NCBI RefSeq assembly: GCF_905475395.1
Contig: NC_058339.1
Coordinates: forward strand, 79,822,520 to 79,886,519
Reading direction: 5' to 3'
DNA length: 64,000 nt
DNA from: Chrysoperla carnea
Taxonomy: Eukaryota > Arthropoda > Insecta > Neuroptera > Chrysopidae
The position numbers and the translations under genes are program-made. Of this stretch, positions 22,785 to 33,293 are shown one piece after another. Position 1 is the first letter of the stretch. Each line of letters begins with the position of its first letter. The notes beneath the pieces were generated by a model. The model saw only the letters and a list, made by a program, of their open reading frames with translations. It made no database searches and was not told the DNA's origin.

Positions 22785-23010
22785 GTATAATTAGTTTAGT
22801 CCCAAGTTTGTAACGCTTAGAAATATCAATAATCAAATATCTACAAATAAAATTCTGATAAAGGTACCCATAAATCACCTAATATTAATCCATTTCTGTT
22901 TTTCTGTCTGTCTATGAGCACGATAATTCAAACATTTGAATTTTCAGCTCCAGTTATATTGAGCTGAAAATTTTATAGCGTGTTCAGGACGTAAAAAATG
23001 ACTTTGAGTT
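22785..23010 (+). repeat. Family D2 dispersed repeat
   Basis: Carries TTTAGTCCCAAGTTTGTAAC, CCATTTCTGTTTTTCTGTCT, GAGCTGAAAATTTTATAGCG and GTTCAGGACGTAAAAAATGA in family D2 order. The open frame at 23,037-23,246 starts just past this copy and has no family resemblance. Confidence 0.75.
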
Positions 23011-24535
23011 AGCAAACGAGCGATATACTAGCTTAATTGGATAATGAGTGTGAGATTGGACTGAGATTCGAAAATTTGTATGTATTTTCTGATGGCGAGT
23101 CGGTTGACTTTAATTTCATACTTAACCCATCCGATAATATTAAGGGGTTTAAAGGGGTCAATTTTCAGGCAAAACTATATTTGTATAAAAATTATTTCCT
23201 AGTTTCATTTTATCCAACAGAAATCTTTTTTTTTACTTATTTATAAAAATTATAAAGTCTTACTACCTTGTTTATTTTGACAAGCTTTTTCTGTGTTTAA
23301 CGAAACTTTTCGTGCATTATGAAATTTAATTTGATACATTAAAACAGTGTCTGGTCGATACAATTACTAGCCATCATATTCTCTATTCTCTGTTTTTTTT
23401 TTTTAGTTTCATATAGCTCTAATATAATTTTTGTTTACATACAATTTAATGTAAGAACATATGCAAATAACATTGCATACATATACATACATACGAACCT
23501 TGCACGAACATTTACATTGAAAATATACTTATAATATGAATGTAGTCTCATAATTAAGTATTACAGAATTTTATAATATTCACAACTATAATGAAGATTA
23601 TATGTTTATATAAGTAACTAATATACAGATATGATGATGGCTTTTTCTGTGTAAGAAATAGAAGGTAAATGATTCATATCGGTCTGAGCAACTTTGATTC
23701 ACGACGAATGTTGAAAATATTGGTAACTAATTCATCCTTAAGCCTACTGCAGTAGAAACTAAACTATATTTAAAATATTTCGTCAAATTCTCGACGGAAA
23801 GTTAATAACTTGATAAATTTTAATAAAGTCTTCAGGCAATAATAATTCTTTAATTTTATCACTTCAGCCTTAGATATTGCAAAAGTTAAGATAGTTCACT
23901 TGTTATAGCCAAGTCCATAAAAACATGCTCTTATTATCTAGCACTTTTTATAACAATAGTGTACAATTCTAAGACTACGAATGGGATACGGCACAAAAGT
24001 GAGAATTTGTAAGTTGTTTTTTTTTTGTTTATCTTTTCAACAAATCGTACTAGAACTGTTGTCTTGGTACCAAAAAATTCGTCCTAAATTAATATTTCAA
24101 TGCCTACGTTGTTTTTGGTTGTTTCCGGAAAAAAATTGGTAAGAAAAGTTTTCCAGATTTACACTCAGTATACCTCCAAGATGTCAATTTTGCATATTTT
24201 GATTGTTTGTATCTCATTCCACAGGCGGTGAAAAAATTTAATTTATATTTATTTTACAGTTTTTCGATTTTATTGCATTCCTAGGAAAAGACATTTCACG
24301 AGTAAAATAAGTGTTATTGATTGAGATGTCTTCAAAATTCTGTTAATAAAAAAAATGCACTGATATGAAGTTGTGCTCAGATGCATAATTGGAGAAGTTT
24401 TTAACAGTTTCACTTTTCGTGATCCAATAGCAAATAATATCCACAGTCATCCACAGTATAAAGCATTTCAAAAAAATATTAAGTAATTAATAGAGCGCCG
24501 TAAAGCATACAAATTGTAAAATCTCGGAATCCGGG
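23011..24535. other. AT-rich stretch, nothing identified
   Basis: No feature was recognised apart from a T run at 23,391-23,404. Confidence 0.4.
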
Positions 24536-24539
24536 ACTA

Positions 24540-24680
24540 GTCAATGAAATTTTATATAAACCGTAAGAGTTACATCAAAAGTTAAAATGTAAAAAATGTT
24601 CCTTATAAAAATAAACTTTTGTTTGAAATAGTTTTTGTCAACATCATAGTTTACCTGCGAGGACACTAATTAGATCAGAA
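24540..24680 (+). repeat. Possible downstream piece of family D2
   Basis: AACCGTAAGAG, AAATGTTCCTTATAAAAATA and TTTACCTGCGAGGACAC resemble the stretch that follows D2 in other insect copies as I remember them. The window itself gives only a short match (AACCATTAGAG at 55,346), so this is tentative. Confidence 0.25.
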
Positions 24681-25845
24681 AAAACTCTAGTACAAGACAA
24701 AATCACATAAGTACTAAATTGCAAAGGTTTAAACCACAAAAATATGCAAACTAGGAAAAATCACAAATAAATATTGAAATCCCCTAAGACATGATAAACT
24801 AGTTGCTCTTTTGAACTTATTATCTAAAAATCCGAAAGGATTTGAGCCCAAAATACTAATTTTAGAGGATGCTATAAAAGGTATTTTAATCCGATGAACG
24901 CACATTTATCGGGAGCCAACAGCCTAAATATATCTTGGTAATTAAGGGGTTAAAATAATTTTAAAAGAATAAGTTTCTAAACTTAGAAGCATTTAGTATC
25001 TTCTTAACCTGAATCAGTTTCATTCAGTCCAACACTAACAAACAAGACAGTTTGTTTGTGTTATGTTTTCATACAAAACATTAAATTTGTTAAAGTTTTG
25101 GTTTTAAATCCCTCCAAACTCTTCTTGCTTGCATCAACATAATCATTCCAAAATTATATCATACTGTGACGTCATGTTGTTGTTATATATGTATACACAC
25201 AGATAAAATAATTGTGTAAGAAGCTGTTGCATAATAATGTTATATTTGAATGGCTGCCTTTAGTATAGTAAAGCCTTGTAAGTTATATTTTTTTTATTTC
25301 GGATTAGACGAATGTTTTAACAACATAGACGACACATGGATGGTGGATGCAAAGAAGACGATGGAGGCTTATCTAAACAGTATAAGAACATTTTCAGAGA
25401 AAACATGGAATAATGTGTTTTCAAAATATAAATACTGTTTTATATACAATGTGTATATTTTTGGGGTTGTTTACAAAACATGAATTTTATATGTTGATAT
25501 GATGACGTTAAAATTATAAGGATCCAAATATCTTTTTTCTTAAAATAAAAAATAAGAGGTTTTTGCATGTGGGCGCAAAAAAAACGTTCTTCATTATTCT
25601 TCATTATTGTTCCATTCCAAATTTATACTTTATCTCAAACAACTGACAACCTCTTACTATAAAGAATTTACTTTTTAATGTTTAAAAGCGGTTTTTTTTT
25701 ATATAAATAATTTAAAATAACACTATTTTCTTAAGCAGTAAAAATCATTAAGTTCCTTTAAACTTAAAAAATCTTTCTTGTTTTTCTCAAAAATGAAATA
25801 TGTTAAATCGCTATGATTTTACCATCCCCGTACTTGATTTTAGGC
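24681..25845. other. Unassigned stretch with a 77-codon plus frame
   Basis: The frame 25,250-25,483 has a locally protein-like middle (DDTWMVDAKKTMEAYLNSIR), but no recognised domain and hydrophobic AT-driven ends. It lies 370 bp upstream of the coding-like segment at 25.85 kb on the same strand, so an exon relationship cannot be excluded. Confidence 0.25.
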
Positions 25846-25849
25846 CTAA

Positions 25850-26128
25850 GACCAGGTGTATTATTTTCCAATTTTAGAGACTGTTCAAAGAGACTCTCAG
25901 GTGGCTTCAGAAATTTTTTATTTACGTGAGCTTAAAATTAATGTAGATTCGTTGAGCGTGAATGTTCAGATAGGAAGATAATTGACTAAAAAAATGAAAA
26001 ACTCGCTTTATACGGAACTGAAAAAGCTGTATGCCGTTGAGGACACTGGTACCAACAAAGTTCTTGGCGAGGAAAAGATTGCAATACGTTATCTTGGAGA
26101 AGAAGTAAGATTGGATTTAGAAATTTGA
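25850..26128 (+). pseudogene. Coding-like segment, unidentified (exon or decayed ORF)
   Basis: One plus frame runs from a stop at 25,847 to a TGA at 26,126, with a single in-frame TAA at 25,979. The part after the ATG at 25,994 encodes 44 residues of ordinary, non-AT-biased composition (YTELKKLYAVEDTGTNKVLG, then EEKIAIRYLGEE). The part before it includes SEIFYLRELKINVDSLSVNV. A good splice acceptor (CCAATTTTAG at about 25,880) and a good donor (GAA|GTAAGA at 26,105) bracket part of it. It may be an exon of a real gene on the plus strand or the remains of a transposon ORF. I do not recognise the family. Confidence 0.35.
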
Positions 26129-26301
26129 GGCCTTTGAAGCTTATATCAAAAACCATAGTTTGGGTCGTAGTTTAGCTCTTAGTAACGTTTTCACTAGGCT
26201 CAAATTAGTCTAAATTGAAGTTTTTTGATAAACATTTCTAAGAATAATAATTAGTATGCCTTATGTAAAATAGTTGATCTCACATATTTAATATTTTATT
26301 T

Positions 26302-26605
26302 TAGGCAATAATAATGGGGTGTAACCTCCGTTTTCTGACATACGCCTATAACAGAGGCCATCCACATCATTTTTTATTCATCTTTATTTATTAAATTACA
26401 TTCATATATTATAATTACATTTATGATGTAGGTGGAAGTGGTTACTTCTTTCTTATCCAAGCGAAGACAATGTGATCAATTCTACCGCCCCCATTAATTA
26501 TAATTGTTCATACTGCCGCTGCCTGGATTCGAGCCCGCAAGCTAAGTCTAAGTAGTCAAACGGCCAAAGACTAACGCCTTAGACCTCTCGGCCATTTAGG
26601 CTCTT
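26302..26605 (-). mobile_element. tRNA-headed SINE (family S2), copy 1
   Basis: On the minus strand: GCCTAAATGGCCGAGAGGTC (Leu/Ser-type tRNA start with box A), GGGCTCGAATCCAGGCAG (box B), a body with CTTCGCTTGGATA and ACATCATAA, then GATGTGGATGGCCTCTGTTA and a 3' tail of AAT units. It matches the copy at 60,455-60,775 along its length. The 5' part keeps a long variable arm pattern, but the body and tail mark it as a SINE, not a tRNA gene. Confidence 0.85.
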
Positions 26606-27620
26606 TATTTATGTTAGTTTTTGAAATTTTTTAATTAATCAACGTCACCAACCTTGTCAATTCAAGTATATCTATCCTCTCTCTATCGTCGTTATTTGAT
26701 AAACTCTTCATATTATTATTATGCGTATTATTTAAAGAAATAACCTAATAACAATAATATTAATAGCTTATAATTCCTAAGGGATATCAATAGAATTTAT
26801 AATGAAGTATCCATTTCCATAATATCCAAATACATTACAACCTAAACATTTGACAATCAACCATTTTCTATCGTAGCAAGTCGTAGACACTGCTACTACT
26901 ATTACTACTTATTCGTAGAGTAATAATAATAACAATAATAATAACAATTGTAAATTGTAGAACATTTAGGAATTAACAAAAGACTAACAACATTTTGTGT
27001 GACAAATAAGAAGTGGAATCTGATAGTAAAACTAAATACTCGGAGTTATTTTGTTGTTTGTTATGTTGGTACTTCTTGGTGTATTTTACCAAATGCAAAT
27101 ATGAACATAGAAAGCCTGAAACGATAGCTGGTGATGATCGTCGTCATGGCTAAAAAGACAAGAAATGTAAAATGTAAATGTATAATATCTCCACTATTCA
27201 TCTTATACAGTACCGGACGAACAGATACGTTAGTTAGGCAGATGGAGTTTTTTAGAAAAATACTGCCATGGTCAAGAGTACATAAAAAAGGCGAAGGGAA
27301 TTCTCTCCCCTCAAATTTAATTGGCACATTTAACTCTTCTAACCACCCTGAAATACACAGTTAATTGTGCCTGTCTGGTTTTAAATCGTCTCTATTCTGT
27401 CTTTGGCTTTAATTATTTCTAGAATTACGCATGGAGGAGAAGTAATATTGAAAGAGATAGGTGCCAATGTGAAACTTTATCCTATTGCAAAAGAGTGTTT
27501 GTTTCTCAACACCGAACCATGGAATGTAAATCTAAGATGCGCTCTTCTTTCTTTTTTTAGAAAATCTGCAGTATTTTAACTACCATTCAGACCACTTTTA
27601 ATTTTTACCCTACTGTCAAG
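26606..27620. other. Unassigned stretch, AAT-rich microsatellite patch
   Basis: AATAATAAC-type microsatellite at 26,905-26,950. Opposed open frames at 27,061-27,364 lack family resemblance. The phrase TTCTGTCTTTGGCTT(T/G)A(A/G)TTAT at 27,390-27,437 recurs at 28,795-28,840 and may mark an old repeat. Confidence 0.4.
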
Positions 27621-27624
27621 GAAT

Positions 27625-27720
27625 GGTCATGTTTTTCGCGCGTGTCTTGTATGTATATTTCTTTGTAAATTTTACCCCGTATCGTCCAAACAGCTCAATG
27701 GATTTCGAAATTTAAGGTAT
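27625..27720 (+). repeat. Dispersed repeat fragment (GTTATGTTTTTCG type), copy 2
   Basis: Shares GGTxATGTTTTTCG and TGTATGTATATTTCTTTG with 2034-2085. It is followed by CAGCTCAATGGATTTCGAAA, a phrase common at the ends of insect interspersed repeats. Confidence 0.4.
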
Positions 27721-30700
27721 CGTTAAATTCCTCAAAAAAACCCAAGTGTACTTAGGTAGGTGTTTGAACAAAAAAACAAAATGGCCGATTTTTGGCTGGA
27801 AATAGTAATACGTAAATAAATAAAACATTAACCAAACCTATCGAGTAGGGTATGTATAGAAATTGTATGTTTAAATTTATTTAGGAATGCTAAAAATTGG
27901 ATTAAAGATTTTAATATGGCATAATAAGATTAGTGCCGGGATACTAAAAAGTATAAAATAAAATAAATAATAAAAAAAATATTAAATGCGACTGTGTTGA
28001 ATAAAATCTGAAAAGAAAGAAACGAGCTTAATAGTTCACATAGCGAATTTAACAGTCAGGACCCACTTAAATCTTGACCCGCCCAAATTTCCCCAATAAT
28101 GATCCCCGACTGTTAAAGTCGTAATGTAAACTAATGTACTTGTTATTTATTATTTTATTTATTATTTATTTTATTTCATATTCTTTTACACATTTCTATA
28201 CAGGAAGTTGAATGCCGCTGAGAAAGCTTTTCTTCATTATACTGGAGGGCTTTTTTATCAACGCTGTACGCTCACAAGGCAGGTCAATCGCTTTTATAGA
28301 TTCGCCAAAAAAGGATTGCAGACTCTTTACCCTCCAAGTTTAATCTCATCATTTTGTTACATTCTGTATATACACCATTACAAATGTCGCTTATTTCTCT
28401 AAAATAAAGACGAGTAGTTGGAGAGGCCATTTTGTTTTTGCATAATAAAATGGCGTCTAGTACAAATACATAACAAACAGCCTAGTGTAATAGTATATTG
28501 TATTATGTACAAAGCAGTTAAAATAATTCTAGACAATCTTAAAATATTTGATAGTATACCGTTTTGAAAACCAGGAAAGTTCAAAAGCTTAGACGTCTTA
28601 CACGTAGGTTTTTTAAAGAAACGTGGAGTGAAAACATGTACGTCAATCAACTATTCAGGGCGGGGACCCTACTTTCGGGATGAACGTAATAAAATTGGGG
28701 GATTTATATTAAGTCAGGCTGTACCCATTAAGCTCTTCCTAATTACCTTGAAATCCATGGCTCCTTGTGCTAGTTTAGGTTTCACAAATCGTTTCTTTTC
28801 TGTCTTTGGCTTGAGTTATTCCAGCATTACGGTAGGATTGCTCATAACCGCTTGAAAAAATGTGAGAATATATTGAGGAACAATTTATGATAGATCATTT
28901 GCTTTGTCCATAACTAATCTTGGAAAATCGATATTCTGATATTTCTAATCAAAGATTTATTAACGGCTTCAGAGGCTGCATCTGACGCTTTAGAGAACCG
29001 AAGTTAATTTCCCTTCACTTTTTGTTTTTATAATAATATTTTCTCTTTAAATTATCTTTTTGATTATGGATTTTTCTTTTAAAAAAACCATTTTTCTATA
29101 AATATAATTCTTCCGATAAATGTATTACCAAATCCGCAATAAATTGAACTGTAATTTCCTTTTACTTACACACAGTGTGCCCCAGAAAGGCTTGGCTACT
29201 CGTAATTCTCCCTTCCATGGTTATATAGATACAAAAAATGTTTCGAACAAAAATTGTTTGCGTTAAAAGGGTTCATTTGATAGGCACCTTGGATTGAACC
29301 GTGAAGGCCAACTCGTTTTCGTTACCGGTAAGAGAAGGATATCTTTGGGTGTAAAAAAATATTTTTTTTTCATTATGTTTAGATTCGACAGAAAAATCAG
29401 AAATATAATTATATGTCTTTTTATTCAAATGCAAAATTACCTTGAACTCGATAGATAGTTTCGAAAGTTTTCATCCAGAGTTTACAATTGTGTGAAGAGT
29501 TTTGTGTGATGTGACACCGTATGCATACTATACAAGGTCTGGGTTACGTGATTCGCATTCATGACAAGGATGTTTGTGAGATATAAGGATTTTTGATGGT
29601 ATGAGATCAGTTCGTGGGGAGTGTGATATTTGTTGTAAAAGTAACTTTGCATGGTATAGTGAACGATGCGACGCAAGTACCACATTATACATACTGTACA
29701 CAGGGTAATGTATTGTACCTTGGATCACAATTTAGTAACTGGACAAATATTGCTAATCTACAGAATTGTTCTTTTGTTGTGAGTTTTTAAATGCAAAAAG
29801 TAAACGATTTGTTTTGATAACAAGTTGATCAGTGTGATTTGTGCGTGAAATGATATTGTTCCAATACCACTGCTTGATGGTTTTTTTTTTATATGATACA
29901 TCTCAATCTTAAACATTTTTAGCTAATTTTAACAGACGCATCGTCGTGTACCTTGGATCAAAACAATGTACTGTATTGATAAAAGACTATTAACTGTTTT
30001 TCCTTTTCTAGGCTATGATCCATAGGTTGGTGTATTGCGAGTGACAATTGGCATTCTATGTAGAGACCTTTTCGTCCCATTTTTTTTTTCATGCGTGAAC
30101 ATGAGATCTTTCGTCGATTTTTATATGCTTACTGGTTAAAATTTCCTAGTACAGGTTATTAAAATTTTCGGAAAACAAATGGACTATGGTTAATTAAGGT
30201 TTTAAGGAACTTATAACGTTTATACATAGAAATAAGAATAAAATAACTCACCAAATTGCCAGCCATTATTGCACAAAACTGTACGAAAATTTTAAAACTT
30301 CTCTTTATCTTTTAAAGACTATTAAAGAGAGCGTCTACATTCACCATCGATCGGACGATTCAAATTTCAGTTTTAAACGTCCTTTACAGGTTTAAAAAAA
30401 CGCATGGTCATTTATCTTCACTCAAAATATTGAATAGAGCGGCTACATATACAATTGGTAGGACAGATACAGTTACAGTAAGGCGTGACCCATAGTAAAT
30501 TATGATAATGCATGAATCTCAAATTTTTTAAATGTACGGTTATTATCGATAATCGGGGTTAAAATAGTTGGTGTTATTGAGCAAAATGGACAAAACAGGT
30601 TTGAAAGTGAATTTCAGCTAGCATTTACTAAATAGATGAATATTATGAAACCATAATAGTTTATAACAATAATGTTCCAATATACGAATGACCTTTCTAG

Positions 30701-31359
30701 GAAAAAAAGACTTGCTTTTAGACCCCGTAGACCCCTGATTTTTTCTAAGATCTATGACCTTGGCTACTGATATCTGCTATTTTAAGTGCTTGACTTTTTT
30801 AACGATTCTCTTAATATAGCGAGAAAATTATTTTATAATCGGGAGTGACTATCTCCGTTGCTGTATTTTTTTAAAAACATTCACATGTTAATTTTGATCC
30901 AAGGTAAAACACTGTCCCCCCCCATACACTCATCTTGCTGATCAATTCAAAACTTTATATCAAAATGAACATACAAAGTTGTATCTGTTCGTTTGCCCAT
31001 ATGTTTTATATCTCATCATCAACAAGCAATACGAACGACGCGGCCCCAGACCTCACACGATTCATATGTTGTGTATATATATATATGCTGATGCCGCCGT
31101 CATCATCGTGTTGCTTGTTCTAGCCTGTGTTTTCTATTCGACGTACTTTTTCCTCTTTTGGTATACAGTATGTTATATCTATATACATGCAAATATTGCC
31201 GCTAGTGTTTTTTAAAGCATACGGGTTTTTTTTCTCTGTAGTTTGTATCCGAAAGTTTAAGGCTTTGTTGTATTGAGATTATGAGTTTTTTTTTTATCTA
31301 GTAGGCTTTTTTAAAATTTCTTTTTTAACAAGTCGGATGGATTCAGAGAATAAAATTAA

Positions 31360-31390
<31 letters not shown>

Positions 31391-31445
31391 GACTCTAGCC
31401 TTTATGTCGATAACAATTGAATATCTAAATATCTAAATATTTTTA
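27721..31445. other. Long unassigned stretch
   Basis: No gene was recognised. It includes a short inverted repeat TTTAACAGTC/GACTGTTAAA (28,050 and 28,110), a plus frame at 28,565-28,675 (LRRLTRRFFKETWSENMYVN) of unknown nature, a plus frame at 29,606-29,790, a C run at about 30,916, a TA microsatellite at 31,072-31,087 and long T runs (31,362-31,383). Confidence 0.4.
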
Positions 31446-31447
31446 AT

Positions 31448-32075
31448 CTAAACTAAAAAGGGAGTGTTATAAGTTTGGCCGCTATGTGTGTGTGTCTGTG
31501 TGTTTGTCTATCTGTGGGATCGTAGCAGCTGAACGGATGAACCGATTTTAATTTTTTTTTGGTATCTTTCAAAAAATAATCTAACGGAGAGTCTTCTCAG
31601 CTATAAGTGCGAGTGCGGATCTCTCTCCAACTCAGTTTGGAAAACTGATGACATATAAATAATTACTATGGAAATGAATGGTCAAATAAACCTGGTTCAG
31701 TTCATTTCAAAAAGTGAAATGGTAAAATAATTAGGTAATTTAAAACAATAATTTTAAAGACCAAAACAACTCAAAAATTTCAATTTCAATTGAAATATTT
31801 CCAAAAATTTGTCCCAAAAAATGATAGCCACTTAAGTATCCTTTCCATCTCATCTGATGTCCTTGACCATCACTTTGATATTGATTTAAGAAGGGGTGTT
31901 ATAAGTTGAAAGTGTTTATCTTGGCGTCTGTATGTGTGTTTCTCAGTGGCATCATAGCCCCTAAATGGTCGAACCGACTCGATCGAGAACATTTTATAGC
32001 AAAGTTTCCAAAAATTGGTTTACAGGGCATGAATCACATTTGTCGGGGGTTTTTTAAATTTTGTAAATTTCACTT
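31448..32075 (+). repeat. Family D1 dispersed repeat, long copy (plus)
   Basis: Has the same block order as 12,247-11,695: AAGGGAGTGTTATAAGTTTG, GCTATGTGTGTGTG, a GGATCGTAGCAGCTGAACGG block, TGGAAATGAATGGTCAAATA, CCTTGACCATCACTTTGATA, then a second start GGGGTGTTATAAGTT at 31,893 followed by GTCGAACCGACTCGATC. It ends in TTTGTAAATTTCACTTG near 32,075. The ORF at 31,906-32,112 is a by-product. Confidence 0.8.
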
Positions 32076-32815
32076 GTTTAATTTTCTCTTTCTTATAGAA
32101 CGTTTCTCTTAAAGCGGAGCGTTTCTTTATTCTTTTTTTTTTTAGATTTTCCAAAGAGATATGCTTTAAAGCAATTAAGAAAGTCAAACAAATTTTTTGT
32201 TTCTGATTTCGTTTGAACTCATTTTATAAGGGTATTTAACTCAAACAATTCTATAATCCATTCCGTTGGACATTAGATATAGGTTTCGAGATTTTTCTAA
32301 AAATCCGTTGTAAATATCGATTCCTCGGGCTATTTTAGACGATTTCTTGAAAACTAGGTGTAATTTATTTTTTATTATTTAAAATGTATTTCAAGGTATC
32401 ATTTACATCTTTTCCATTTAACTTTTTTATCAAAGCTAAATTTACTTTTAAAGTTTTATTTTTGTTTTTATACAAAAACCGTATATTATAATACAAAATT
32501 AAATGACATTTTAATAATAACTATTACGTTATATTTATGATAGTAAACAACTACAAAATACTACACACAAAACTAGCTAACTATACCTGCTGCAAACAAT
32601 ATTCTAGCATAAAATATCATCATATGTTCGCTCATATTTTCTATATCCAATCTGGTTTGTAATATCTACGCTTACTAGCCTAGGCTAGCTAGCTCTTCAT
32701 TCTATAATATACTGTAACAATTAATTAATTTACTATTCAAATACAGCATGTGTAATTTATCATTAATACTAGCATATATCGTAATTTGCTATGAATATCG
32801 AAACAAAATATGAAT
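32076..32815. other. AT-rich stretch, nothing identified
   Basis: No feature was recognised before the LINE remnant. Confidence 0.45.
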
Positions 32816-32819
32816 TCTA

Positions 32820-33293
32820 TATTCGCGAAATCAAAAAAATTTGACAAATATTTTTGGTTGCTAAATCGTAACTCTAAATTATCGCTCAAAAATGAGTTGT
32901 AAGTATATAATAGCATTTTGAAACCTTTATGGACATACGGTATTCAATTTTGGGGTACTGCAACTGTTTTGAGATATTACAGTGTACCAATAATTCACCA
33001 TGGTACGCACGAAACGATGACCTATACTCACTCTCAAAAAAAATGCCACAGTTAAAACATTCTAAGCGTATTCATCATTTGTTATGTTATAATAGTAACA
33101 CTTAGAATGTTTTAAAACGAGCATTTTTTTTGACATTGAGATACATCGTAGTTTAAATGTGTCTATAATGCGTGAAGAAATAGTGCGACTGAGTGAAAAC
33201 CATGTGTATAGTTTAGAAATGCATCCAAATGTGTTTGTGCTTAACCTTCTTGACAATAGTTTAACATCTATTCTCATATATTTTTAAATTTTA
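32820..33293 (+). pseudogene. Jockey-type LINE reverse-transcriptase C-terminal remnant
   Basis: The plus frame reads FWLLNRNSKLSLKNEL, then a stop, then LKPLWTYGIQFWGTA (about 32,920-32,965). This is the signature block near the end of Jockey-clade RT (K-x-L-x-Y-K-x-x-L-K-P-x-W-T-Y-G-I-x-L-W-G). After an interruption the frame resumes at 33,141 with IHRSLNVSIMREEIVRLSEN and a HPN...LLDNS block, the usual C-terminal end of these proteins. It is about 120 codons of an ORF that is normally about 900. The catalytic YADD and endonuclease parts are absent. Dead copy. Confidence 0.88.
33027..33140. mobile_element. 114-bp hairpin element nested in the Jockey remnant
   Basis: The arms 33,027-33,068 and 33,099-33,140 (42 bp each) are inverted copies (CTCA....TCAAAAAAAATGC and AAAACATTCTAAG shared) around a 30-nt loop. 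Removing it reconnects the LINE codons before and after, so it inserted into an existing Jockey copy. ATA flanks both sides and may be a short target duplication. It has no coding capacity. Confidence 0.8.

Noticed and set aside
23037..23246. 69-aa plus-strand ORF
   Set aside because: Directly follows a D2 repeat copy. No family resemblance and ends in AT-driven hydrophobic residues.
26520..26605. tRNA-Leu/Ser gene on the minus strand
   Set aside because: The head matches a class II tRNA, but the sequence continues into a body and tail shared with 60.5 kb, so it is a SINE.
29482..29728. Overlapping 66-67-aa minus-strand ORFs
   Set aside because: Two frames of the same DNA are open at once and neither resembles a known family. 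Composition explains them.
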